A DNA stretch of 64,000 nt from Blastomyces gilchristii SLH14081 (Eukaryota; Ascomycota; Eurotiomycetes; Onygenales; Ajellomycetaceae), in contig NW_003101673.1 in NCBI RefSeq assembly GCF_000003855.2, positions 1,428,969 through 1,492,968 of the forward strand. Reading direction: 5' to 3'. The position numbers and the translations under genes are program-made. The notes below the pieces were generated by a model. It did no database searches, was not told the origin of the DNA, and was given only the letters and a program-made list of their open reading frames with translations. Shown here piece by piece: positions 23,100 to 34,400 of the stretch (the first letter of the stretch is position 1; each line of letters starts with the position of its first letter).

Positions 23100-26000
23100 T
23101 CTCTTTCAATCTTGATTTCATATCTGTAACTGTTGTTTTCTCTCTCATCTTTTTCAAAGCATTCTTCAGAATGCGCGGATGCAATTCATACAATAAATAG
23201 AATAATGAACACTTGAAGACTGCATGCTACTGAATTCACATGACTAATAGCATCTGACTAAGATATTCATCTTATAATCTCATAGACTTGCTCACTAGAT
23301 ATTTCATCAGCATGTTGCTTAAGATTTCATTCAAGTATTTCATCTTTCTGTTCATCTGTGAATAATATAATATTGTTCTACAATATCTTATCTATAACTG
23401 GGTCATGAAATGTCTCATCACTTCTTCTATGAGATTCACACTATTATCAGTTAGAATCTCACACAGCATTTCATAGTTGATATAAATCTTATTATGTAGA
23501 AACTTCATCATCATCTTCTCTATCATCTCTGAAACTGCTTTCACAACTGATCAGTCAGTAGCATAATCAATAGCAGTGATTATTTATCAATTTTCATTTA
23601 ACATTCACAGTAATATATCTATGAGATTCATCTCTCATTGTTCAAACAGTTATATTATACACTTCATCTGATATTACACTTTCTTATATTCTAATTCTTT
23701 CTTAGATTCTTTCACAATCTGACAATTCAGACACTCATGAGTATATATCTGAATGTTCTCAGTCATGCTTGATCAGTATACTCTTAATTCAAGTACATTC
23801 ATGAGTTCAGAACTTTCTAAGTGACTGAATTTCTTGTACATGCAAGTTATCAAGTTATGTCTAAATGAAGATTCTAGATAGAGAGCTTCTGCATATTCTA
23901 GATCATGATAAAGCATAACATCATTTTTCAATTTTCTCAGCTTGAAGTTCAGAAGCATCTCTTTTACTACTCTTATAAGATACTTATCATCTGACATCTT
24001 GTCATTCTTTAAGTGAGAGATTATGATATTCACTCATTCTGATTTCTTGCATCTTCTTAGTATATTTAATGTGAACATCTCTTGTATCTGATTCATAGAA
24101 TTCTCACTCATGAAATCAGGTCTGTAACTAATTATATCAGATATCACAGCATCTGATCTCTTTCAGTATTTGATATGAAGATTGTATACTTAAAACTCTG
24201 AGATTCAACATGCTAAGTATTTGAAAGGTTTTATCATTAATTATAGATAGATAAGACTTTCATAATCCATGATCACTGTTGTTGTATATCTGTTGTTAAT
24301 ATATCTATCTTATAATATCAGTGTGTGCTTGATTACTAGTAATTTCTTTTCATACACTGAGTAATTGAGCTCAGTGTCTGATAGTTTTCTATTATTATAC
24401 ATCATCAGATACAGCTTGCTGTTCTTACTCATCTGTAGAAGAGTGTCTTCAATAGCTTATTCAGATGCATTTATCTTAATATAGAAAGATTTATCACAAT
24501 CTGATTGAATAAGCACTGAGAATGTTATTATACATTCTCTCAGTATGAGAAAAGTCTCTTTACACATGATATTTCAGATAATTGAATGAAACTTCTTCTT
24601 TCACAGATTTATATTCATTTCTCTTAAGAGATCTGAGAGTGATACAGATATTTATATGAAATTCTTGATGAATCTGCAATAATATGAGATTAACTTAAGA
24701 AACTGTTATACATAATGTACATTTCTCAGCTGTGATCAATTCACTATGACATTCAATTTCTCTGAAATAAGATATATACAGTCATCACTCACTATATATT
24801 CTACAAACTTCAACTCTTCTATTTCAAACACACACTTTATTAATTTAATATAGAGCTTATACTCTGTCAGAGTTGTAAGCACTTTATCAAGATACTTCAG
24901 ATATTCATTATATGAGTTTGAAAAGACTAGAATGTTATTGAAGTATACAAGATATAAGGTTTCATTTTATTTATGAAGAATTATATTTATCATTATTTAA
25001 AAGATAATAGATGCATTTGTCAGACTGAATGATATTATCAGAAATTCAAACTTCTCTTATTATATATTAAACATAGTTCACAGAACTGACAGTTCATCTA
25101 CACAGATCTGTCAGTATTCTGAGAGAAGATCAATCTTTAATAGATATCAGACATTTTTAACTGTATTCAACTGTTATTGAATCTGTGATAGTGAATATTC
25201 ATTCTTGATCATAAGCTTATTAAGTGCTTAATAATTGATACACATTCATCACTTCTCATTCACCTTTTTCATGAATAGAACTGGAAAGCCTCATATACTT
25301 GATGAGAATTGTATAAGATCATGTTCTAGAAGATCAGTGATCTGACACTTCTGTTCTTCAAGATATGTTTGTGACAGAAGATATGCATTCTGATTGACTG
25401 GTTTTACATTCTCTGTGTCAATCTCATGTATAAATTCTCATTTCAGTGATAATTCTGATCAAAGATCTGTTCAGAAGATCTTTTCATACTTCTTCAGAAG
25501 CTTCTTCATATGCTTATTCTTCTGTATATTCTTTATCTTGATTTTCTCTGCTTTCAGATTCTGTATGATATACAGAATGCTTTCAGATAAGATCTTGTAA
25601 ATCATTCTCTTTACTTATTAATATATAAGCAGATTTAACTCTTCTATATCAGAGATGTGAAATATTCTTCTCATATCAGTTGATAGAATTGTATGAACTG
25701 TTTTCTTTCTATCAGTTAACTATATATAATATGTACATCATTGAATCTGCAGATTGAATCTTTGAAATTAATTAAGTCTGAGAATAAGATTATATTTCAT
25801 GTTCTGCAGCTCTCACACTCAAATATAGCAAGATTATTCTTCAAAGTGCAAGGAAACTCTTACTCTTACAGATGATATTAAATATTAATTATCAGATAAT
25901 CTTATATATCAGAAATTCTTCACTCAGCAGACCTCTTTCAGTCTTTAAATCATATAATTATTAATATATTGTGTAGAAGCTTCTGTATCTACTAACACTT

Positions 26001-26600
26001 TTACAGTCATCTCTTGATTCTTATTCAAGTACTTCTAATACATTAACATTTCAGATCTCAAGATATTGAGATAAGTATCTGCTTTATCATTCTTATCTGC
26101 ATCTTATTCAGAAGCCTGCTTCTACTTTATATTCACAGAATTCAGAGAATCATCTAATACAGACATCTTTTTCACTTTGAAGACTTTTTATAGAATATTA
26201 GTAAGTGTCTTCAAGCTCACTGATTCTGCTAGTTTTTTGACTCTCTTACTTCTCTTGACTGTGTATACTGAGTGTAATCTTTTATATTATGATTTTGACA
26301 TCTACAGTTGAAGCAAGCTCAATACTCACAATATTAAGATTTTCACTCAGAGAATCTCTTTTTCAGAGAATTCAGTACTTTAATAATAACATTCAGATCT
26401 AGATTCATTGCATTCAGATATATAGCTTGTGTCATAGAAGTCTGATTACTTATTCTTCACTGAGATATACTTAATTGCAGTATTTTCTCTTATAATTGAC
26501 TTACTTATTCTCATACAATGAGAATATTATATGCTTTCTTCACTGTGTCTGACTATGAGATTAAGCATTTTCATTTCACTCTTAACTCAGATGTAAGATC
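23100..26600 (-). pseudogene. Gypsy polyprotein remnant, copy 1
   Basis: Minus-strand pol. The frame 24,033-23,773 is an integrase zinc-binding (HHCC) segment, containing LKNDVMLYHDLEYAEALY and then a short block ending in HLESSELMNVLELRVY. Below it, TDNSVNLIEEVMRHF and TILYYSQMNRK-like readings (about 23,330-23,480) correspond to the catalytic core (family form: TDNG...F, PYHPQTNG). RT and RNase H are recognisable by comparison with the collinear copy 2. Many stops; not functional. Confidence 0.75.
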
Positions 26601-27879
26601 ATGAATAAAGATCTGTAAATAGAAAGATATTGAAAGCTTTTCATTCAATACAAGATAGTATAAGCTGAAGTGTATAAAGTATAATAAAAGATCACTTACT
26701 TATCTACACTTAGTGAAGTGTTTATAATGTTTATCTCATATATTCACTTTCTCAAAGTTATACAAGATTCATTTGAAAAACTTATTTCATGTTTATGAAA
26801 ATGAATATTATTCTAAGTCTGTGAGATTTATCTTTTTATCAGCTATTTATAATGACTTTGCTTTTTTATATAGAAATACAGTAGATTTTAAGACTTGTTA
26901 AAATTTCATTGACTGTCTGTCTGTGAGTTCATATTTAATCTGATAATATAATCATATCTGACTTAGTCAGCTGATTGCAGCATTATTTTTTCAGTTATTA
27001 TTAAAGCTTAATAACTTCAGCAGATCTCTCAGCTTGATGTATTTCATACTTAAATTCTCATTCTGCACAGCAGTCTCTGATAATGTGTATACTTCTGAAG
27101 AGATTATGAATAATCATAATAAGATCTTCAGATTCAGTGTAATTATCTATCTGTATAAATATTCAATCTTCTGTTATAGATCTAAGATCTGATTTTCTCT
27201 GTTCTTATTAATAATAATAATTGTATCAGTGAAGCTCTTTATAGTGAATACTTGATTTGCAGTAAATATCAATTATTGTTTAGCTTTTATCTCAGTCTAT
27301 CACTGTGTACACAAGATCTCAATCTTGTTTAGAATTCTTGTACATGTACCGAGCTTTGATTCTGATTCAGTAGTTTCAGTCACTTTTCTTACTACTTTAA
27401 GTAAACTCTCTAAGAGATTCTGTATATCTTTCAGTTCAGATAGCAGAGAAGAGTGTTATTCATATTAACTAGAGAAGATATTTATTTCAATGATTTCTTA
27501 TTAATTATACAATATCTATCATTATATCACTATATTATTATATGATTTCTGTTATTATTGTATAACTTCAGTGATGATCACTCTCTCTTTTATTTCTTTA
27601 AGTGAAGAGTAGTCTTCTTTGAATCTAGTTCACTACTCTTATTTCTTTTCTCACATCTCATTCATTCACATACATAGTATTTGCCTGAGTATAAAGTTTT
27701 CTCTTAATAAGTAAAGCAGTATTAATCAGATGCTCTTCTGCTTACTATCTCTTATACACTATCTTTTTAAGACATTCTAGAACCACACTGACATGATAAC
27801 TATAAATTACTTTATAGACAGAATTATCACACTCTGAAGAAGTCTGCACTTCTCACTAATTTTTAGACATACTATCAGA

Positions 27880-28047
27880 TGTGATTCAAAGGTTGCTTGA
27901 GTCAGTGTATAATTACAGGTGTACATCAGCTTCTTATATATTATACACTAAATTAATTAGTGGCCGCTATGGCCCCTTTTACACTCGTAAGCAAGTTCGG
28001 AAGCGGCCGCGTTATTATCCGACGGTCGTACGTTCTTCCGAACCGCA
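27880..28047 (-). repeat. Gypsy copy 1, 5' LTR
   Basis: 168-bp LTR, TGTGATTC...CCGAACCGCA on the plus strand. It retains many CpGs, including a gcggccgc octamer at about 28,003-28,010, while the internal region is almost CpG-free. The LTR at 57,191-57,357 is the same sequence reversed. Confidence 0.9.
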
Positions 28048-29194
28048 ATATCAATCTCAACTATATTGTATAAGAGCTCTGAAAATACAAAGCTGATGAC
28101 ACTGTATGAGATCTAGCTTGAAGCTCTATCTTCTGCACATAGCATTCATTAATGAGGTTGCAAAGTATTCTTGAAAATAGTTCTCAAGCTTATCAATAAG
28201 ATAGTCTCTCATTTCAAAGAGTTGATTTTTGTGAGATATAATGATTTTATCAATTATAGATTAATCAATTCCTTTAACAGGTATTTATACATATCAAAAG
28301 ATATCATCTTTCAGAAGAACCTTTATCTTCTTAATTCATTAATACTGATAACAAACAATCTGAAGGTTCTACTCAAGACGGTTTGTAAAGCGGCTGCAGT
28401 GATTTCTTTGACAATATCAGATCTACTCACTGCAATAATTTCTGCAATAATTTCTGCAATGATTTCTTCAGTAACTTCTAATTCATCAACTGATAATCTG
28501 TTCATTGATAAGAAAATTCAATCTGAGTGTTTATTATTTCTCATACTCACTAATAATTGATAAATTGACTATGAAATCTCAGTGAGAATACTAACTTTTT
28601 TAATGCAGAATACACTGAACTTCTCAGAACTCACAGTTGAATCTGATAACTCTCTGACATCTATAAGAAATATTATTATAGTGAGAAAATCTATAGTAAG
28701 AGAATCTTCAGTGTGAAACAGTTTTAAAAATCTACTCACTGATTCTAAGATCACTACACTTCTGATTCTGAAAAACCTCATACACATCAAAGCTTCTATG
28801 AAATGAAAGTATTATTACAAGGTCTGTGTTAAAGAGATTAACAGTTTGAAACAGATAGAGATCTGATAACTGATAGAGAGAATATCACAAATAAGTGTTC
28901 TTCACAGTCAATGAGTATTTGATAAAAAGTTTAATAATATGAATGAGATTATCTGCTATAAGATCTGCTGAGTTGTCTGCAGAAATTATCAACAGAAAAG
29001 AATCAATTACTTAAGAATCTTTGTATCTGTTATCTCTGCATTCATTCTCTCAAGCTCTCATAACAATCTCAGTATTCTGAGAATAATATATTCTGCAGAT
29101 TGATATGATGACTGCTTCTTTGAATACTCAACTGCCTGCTGATGAACAGATATATATGAATCAACTCACAGAATTCCGCAAAGACTGTGATGAT
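28048..29194 (+). mobile_element. Ty1/Copia pol fragment 2 (integrase end to RT start)
   Basis: Continuation of the Copia element after the Gypsy insertion. At 28,203-28,330 the frame reads SHFKELIFVRYNDFINYRLI and, soon after, YLYISKDIIFQKNLY, the conserved C-terminal integrase segment (family form: LFVGY...YR-W-P...V-SRDV-F-E). The following 600 bp correspond in position to the linker and the start of RT, but are too degraded to read. Interrupted by MITE D at 29,195. Confidence 0.72.
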
Positions 29195-29701
29195 TAGACT
29201 GGCTGCTAGAACTATAAATTTTACATTTGATCTTATTTGATCTGATCTCATACATTTCTTAACATGAATCTCACTAGAACTAATTATTAGAAAAACATGC
29301 AAAGTGACTATATATCAGATCTTAAAATGAGATTATGACTTAGAAAAAATAAGAAAGTGATCTCATTTGATTTCATTTAATCTTATTCTTAGCATAAAGT
29401 TACTATTTTTAGAGATTTTAAGGTTTTTTTTTAAACTATTTTTAATTTTTTAAAAAGTAACACTTTTTGATAATACTCAAATAAGATTTAAAGTCATTTA
29501 AAGTAATAAAAATAATTTAAATTAAGAAGTGAAAATCATGATCTCATTTAAAAAATGTGATAAGAGTAGACAGTAAGTCTCACTGAAACAGTATGAGACT
29601 ACTATCTAATGTTAAAACTGTGTAATGAGATCAGTTGAATTGATAATGAAATCATTAAATATTCTGATTCTGGTCTCAGACACAGTCACACGGTCAGTCT
29701 A
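29195..29701 (-). mobile_element. MITE copy D, 507 bp
   Basis: From TAGACTGGCTG to CGGTCAGTCTA, reverse orientation relative to copies B and C. Target duplications gtgatgat (29,187-29,194) and gtaataat (29,702-29,709) differ at two G-to-A positions, both in TpG contexts, which is RIP after insertion. It splits the Copia RT region. Confidence 0.92.
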
Positions 29702-30909
29702 GTAATAATCTTGTATGTGAATTGATGCAGAAACTCTACAGTCTTAAGTAAGCAGCACTCTTATAATATGGGAAGCTGTAAAAGATGCTATTATATTCAG
29801 ACTTCTGTATCAGTCTCTATAATGTCAGACTATTTATTCATGATGAAAGACAGATCTATATAATTATCTATATAAATAATGTTTATCTCTACAGTCTGAA
29901 AATTGATGATCTGAACTGAGTCAAAGCTGAAATCATCACTAATTATAAGATTAAGAATGTAGAGAATTTTAACTGCTATCTAGAATGAAGATTGATAGAG
30001 ATTTAACTTTATTAATATTATTCTAACTTCTCTTTATAAGAAATCTTCTGAAGAAGTTCTTAATAAATGACTGTCATTCTACATTCACTTCTATGAAGAA
30101 GAATATTAATTTTATAAATAATGATAAGAAATCAATTGCATACACAGCAGAATTTATTCTACAGTTCTATCAATTCAGTATCAGATCTCTGCAATATCTG
30201 GCAATTAATACACATTCTGATATAAGCTTTACTGCAGAATTTCTTGAATAATTCAGCTTCTAATCTACATCAAAGAACTGAGCTGTATTCAAATATACAC
30301 TCTGATATCTACAGAGTTCAATCAATGAGAAGATAATCTATCACAGAGATGCTGATATTGAATCTGTAACATACACAGATACTGATTGAGCTGATAGAGA
30401 TTCAGAATCTTATTCAATCACTGATTGTATCATCTATATAACAGATGATCTCATTATATGACAAAGCTGCTGATAAACTGAGGTCTTCAAATTATCAACA
30501 GAGGCTGAATATATTGCATTCTTCAAGACTGTATATGAGCTTGTCTATCTCTGCAATCTTTCAGAAGATGCTAAATTCATCTCATCTCATCTCAATAATC
30601 TGAATGCTGATAATAATCTTATTCTCATCACAGTTAATAATCTCACTTATATAATTTATACTGATAATAAGTCTGTTATAGAGCTATTCTCTTCTGAAGC
30701 AATTTCACACTACTTAAAGTATATAGAGATCTGTTTTCATATTCTTCAGAATTTTATCTGCAAGAATGAGATATCTATTCAATATATTTTATCTGCTAAC
30801 AACACAGCAGATGAGCTTACTAAATCACTTGAAATATTGAAATATACATATTGAAAGAAGAATATGAAGATGAAGAAATACAGAGATAAAAAATAATGTA
30901 TCTCATGAC
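29702..30909 (+). mobile_element. Ty1/Copia pol fragment 3 (RT end and RNase H)
   Basis: Plus-strand Copia C terminus. Readable landmarks are SLQYLAINTHSDISFTAEFL (about 30,190-30,250; family form L-YLA-TRPDIS-A), HRDADIESVTYTDTD (about 30,340-30,390; GY-DADWAG), STEAEYIAFFKTVYELVYL (about 30,497-30,553; S-S-TEAEY-A) and YILSANNTADELTKSL (about 30,784-30,831; V-T--Q-AD-LTK-L). The MITE at 30,910 follows closely. The 3' LTR was not identified. Confidence 0.82.
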
Positions 30910-31415
30910 TAGACTGGCCGCTGAGATCATGAATTTCACATTTGATCTTATTTGGTCTGATCCCATACATTTCTTGATGTGAATCCCGCTGGGACTGACT
31001 ATCAAAAAAACATGTAAAGTGACTATATATCAGATCTTAAAATGAAACCATGACTTGAAAACAATGAGAAAGTGATCTCATTTAATCTCATTTAGTTCCA
31101 TTCTTGACATAAAGTTACTATTTTTAGACATTTTAAGGTTTTTTTTAGACTATTTTTAATTTTTTAAAAAGTAACACTTTTTGATAACACTCAAATGAGA
31201 TTTAAAGTCATTTAAAGCAATAAAAATAATTTAAATTGAGAAGTGGAAATCATGATCTCATTTGAAAAATGTGATAAGAGTAGACAGTAAGTCTCACTGA
31301 GACAGTATGAGACTACTATCTAATGTTAAAATCATGTAATGAGATCAGTCAAATTGGTAATGAGACTATCAAAAAACCTGGTTCTGGTCTCAGACACGGT
31401 CACACGGTCAGTCTA
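30910..31415 (-). mobile_element. MITE copy E, 506 bp
   Basis: From TAGACTGGCCG to CGGTCAGTCTA. Target duplications ctcatgac (30,902-30,909) and cttatgac (31,416-31,423) differ by one C-to-T in a CpA context. It keeps more of the original bases (gcc, cgctggg) than copies C and F and may be one of the youngest. Confidence 0.93.
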
Positions 31416-31645
31416 CTTATGACTGATTTTTCATTACTACACATTTTCTAGTTATTTTTTATACCTGTACTTGATTTGAAGATGAATTTTATATATAGTA
31501 TCATGTATAGTTACTCTGATAAGTGAGAATATCAGATTACATAATCTGACTTACTAATTCTTTAATTATATAACTTTTCATAAGTTAGCAATCTTTCAAT
31601 TACATAAGCTTTACATCTTTCACATATTCAGTGTAAACTTCTTAC

Positions 31646-32151
31646 TAGACTGATTATATAACTGTGTCTGAGATCAGAATCAGAATTTTTAATAGTTTTA
31701 TTATTAATTTAACAGATTTCATTACACAGTTCTAATATTAAATAGTAGTCTTATACTGTTTCAGTGAGACTTACTGTCTACTCTTATCACATTTTTTAAA
31801 TGAGATCATGATTTTCACTTCTTAATTTAAATTATTTTTATTACTTTAAATAACTTTAAATCTCATTTAAGTGTTACTAAAAATCATTACTTTTTAAAAA
31901 ATTAAAAATAGTCTAAAAAAAACCTTAAAATGTCTAAAAATAGTAACTTTATGTCAAGAATAAGATTAAATGAGATTAAATAAGATTACTTTCTTATTTT
32001 TTTCAAGTCATGATTTCATTTTGAGATCTGATATATAGTTACTTTGCATGTTTATTTAATAATTAGTCTCAGTAGAATTCACGTCAAGAAATGTATGAGA
32101 TCAGATTAAATGAGATTAAATATGAAATTCATGATTTCAGTAATCAATCTA
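31646..32151 (+). mobile_element. MITE copy F, 506 bp
   Basis: From TAGACTGATTA to ATCAATCTA. Perfect 8-bp target duplications cttcttac lie at 31,638-31,645 and 32,152-32,159. Termini are more heavily mutated than in copy E. The 220 bp between copies E and F are AT-rich, with nothing recognised. Confidence 0.92.
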
Positions 32152-32159
32152 CTTCTTAC

Positions 32160-32735
32160 AAGAAGTAAGATTTCTTACAGCTTGAATAAGAGATAATATA
32201 CTTTTACTCAGTATTAAAATTTAATTCTTAAATAAGTATAAAATTCACTTTTTATTTAAATGTAATTTGAAGATAAGAATAAATATAATTTTTAAAGAGT
32301 TTTTAAACTTTTTTTATTATTTTTATTGTATATTTATAATAAAAGAAGATAGAGATTAAATATAATTTAATCACTATTATCTGTTAAAACAGTTATATAT
32401 TATTTTCAAATATATTTTTTTTCTTTATTTTTATTTATATTCTGTTTTCTTTTTCTATCTATAGATTTAATAAGTTTATTTTTAAAACTTTTTTTCTTTT
32501 CTTTTATTATTATATTTTTTTAAATAATTTCAAAGTACTAAAAAATATTGAAAATTCTGTAATTTATTAAAAATTTCTGTATTATAAGCGGAAATTTTCT
32601 GATTTTACATACCTGAAAAGACTGAAATTAATTATATAGATATTAGAAGCACTTTGAAAATTAAAAGTTTTCACATAAATATTATAATTCTTAACTATAT
32701 ATATTTATAATTGAAAAATAATAATAATAATAATA
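32160..32735. mobile_element. LINE copy 4, truncated and internally inverted fragment
   Basis: Two pieces of the same LINE joined in opposite orientation. About 32,160-32,380 matches the ORF1/ORF2 junction region on the minus strand (compare 15,600-15,850). About 32,380-32,735 matches the LINE 3' UTR on the plus strand (compare 10,337-10,718), including the tttctgattttacat segment and a (TAA)n tail ending near 32,733. All ORF2 coding sequence is missing. This arrangement fits twin priming during insertion, although a later inversion is possible. Confidence 0.7.
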
Positions 32736-33060
32736 AACTTTAAATAAATTTATAAATGTAAGAAGTTATTAATTTCACTAATTATTTTTATATAAAAAGT
32801 TAGTATATATTTATATTCTTAGACTAACTCAGATATTTTTAAATTATAAAATAATAAGTTCTATTCTTACTTTCAGATTTTTTATACAGATTCTCTTCTC
32901 TGTACAGAGTACAGACTGTACTATTAATAAAAATCATATATAACTTAAGTTTTATCTTACTTTTAGTAATAGTGACACTTTTAACACTTTTAATCAAAAT
33001 CTAATCAAATTATCAGCTGTGTACATTTGTATTTATTTATTTTTAACTTATTTATTTATT
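32736..33060. other. AT-rich edge of the left TE block
   Basis: No feature recognised. Base composition changes from AT-rich to balanced at about 33,050-33,110. Confidence 0.6.
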
Positions 33061-34400
33061 TTTTGAGTTGTGTTACTTTGCAACATCATATTCATGCAGC
33101 AAATACTAGTCTTCATTAAACCTAGCATCACTTAATAACAAAGTTACAGCAACCCTTGGCCCCAGTTCTTAGATCAGTTTAAGTTAGCTCAAGAAATGTC
33201 CAAGAGATCCCATCTCCATCTTGTCTTAAAATGATCGGCGCTAGAGGGGTAACTCACCGGGGGGACGGAAAATAGCAGAAGCTGGCTGGGTCGCCCGAAG
33301 TCCGCCCGTTCGCGGCATTTGTCCAGGGGCCACTGTGTGATTGTTTGTGTGATTGTTTGTTAGGTAGTAATAATAATAATAATAATAAGTTAATAAATTT
33401 CTCACTTGTAACTGAGTTGTTTAACAGGACGCCAGGGCTATCAATATTATTAATAATTATATTGGTCCTGTACAAAGGTGTTCCTGGTTTCAGCAGGCTA
33501 CAGCAGTGGGAGGGTTAGACGGCCCAACTGCCAAGCTCACCGCGTATCCGATCGCCCTTTGGGGTGTGGGCGAAAGAAGCACTGACGATGGCCCACAGAG
33601 TCACAGACCATGGATGGTAGCAAGGGGTTGGCTGGGCGTGGAAAGAAAGTCCTGGTTTCAGGTTTTAACGATTTTCTCTAAATTTTCTTTTTTCCACCTT
33701 TTCCCTAAGGGGTTCTTCTTTTCCCCTTTCAGATCTTGCGTGGTACTTGTATCTAGGTGGTAATGACATGGTGTTACTCGGTACCTGTCCAACGTTGGAC
33801 CAGGGCAGGCGGGAAAGGGAAGAAAGGAAAAGCAATAAGCAAGGAGGGAAGGGAAAAAAAAATCCACAAAAAGGTTGGTTTTTATGCATTGCAATGTCGG
33901 CCGGTTTGTTTTTGATTCTTGGAATTTCTCGTCCTGGTTTCCCCCATAGTAGAGATATTTCTCGAATCTTCTGAAGAAATATATTTATTTCCTTTGTCAG
34001 TAATTGAGGCATATAATGTACGTAAAAGTTATCAGATCTTTTTCCTTTCTTCCTGTGGAATTATGGCCTCTGCTGGCGGCCCACTTGCCGTGGGTTTGGT
34101 TGGTTCGATGCTATGAATATGCTATGAATAGTCTACCGGACTCGATTAGCCTTTACGGCCAAGGAGGGGTGGGTTTGGCGGGCCTTTCACTAAAAAAGTT
34201 AGTTAGTTAAACCCGGGAGTTTACCAGTTGGAACCTTTGGATTTAAGCAGTTTTGGCCCTTGGGACAGTTTGGGGACAGTTAGGGACGTTTTGCCTCGAA
34301 AGGTTGGCAGGGGGCGCGGGCCTCAGTACTAAGCAGGAATAATAATATATGGAGAAAATGTAGAAATGGATGGGTAATATTTCGGGCTAGAGCTAGCTTG
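33061..34400. other. GC-balanced intergenic DNA with a (TAA)n-tailed segment
   Basis: No convincing gene. At 33,365-33,389 a (TAA)n run follows a CpG-rich segment (33,236-33,350) and resembles the tail of a short retroposon, but it shares no body sequence with the SINE or LINE above. Open frames here are short, overlap on both strands and carry no recognisable domain. Confidence 0.45.

Larger units (their letters stand above)
19860..28047 (-). mobile_element. Ty3/Gypsy retrotransposon copy 1 with both LTRs
   Basis: About 8.2-kb LTR element on the minus strand, inserted in the Copia element, with Copia coding sequence on both sides. LTRs lie at 27,880-28,047 (5') and 19,860-20,028 (3'). Minus-strand order is LTR, gag region, zinc-knuckle region (about 26,200-26,350), protease/RT with the YxDD-like loop near 24,920-24,950, RNase H (about 24,150-24,470) and integrase (about 23,250-24,030). 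RT-RH-INT order is diagnostic of Gypsy. Copy 2 in the right block is collinear for its first 4 kb. Between integrase and 3' LTR lie nearly 3 kb of extra sequence with plus-strand coding character. The flanks share ATAT on both sides, in keeping with a short target duplication. Confidence 0.87.

Noticed and set aside
33506..34012. Overlapping open frames of 75-115 codons on both strands
   Set aside because: No domain or splice support on either strand; the frames shadow one another in balanced-composition DNA.
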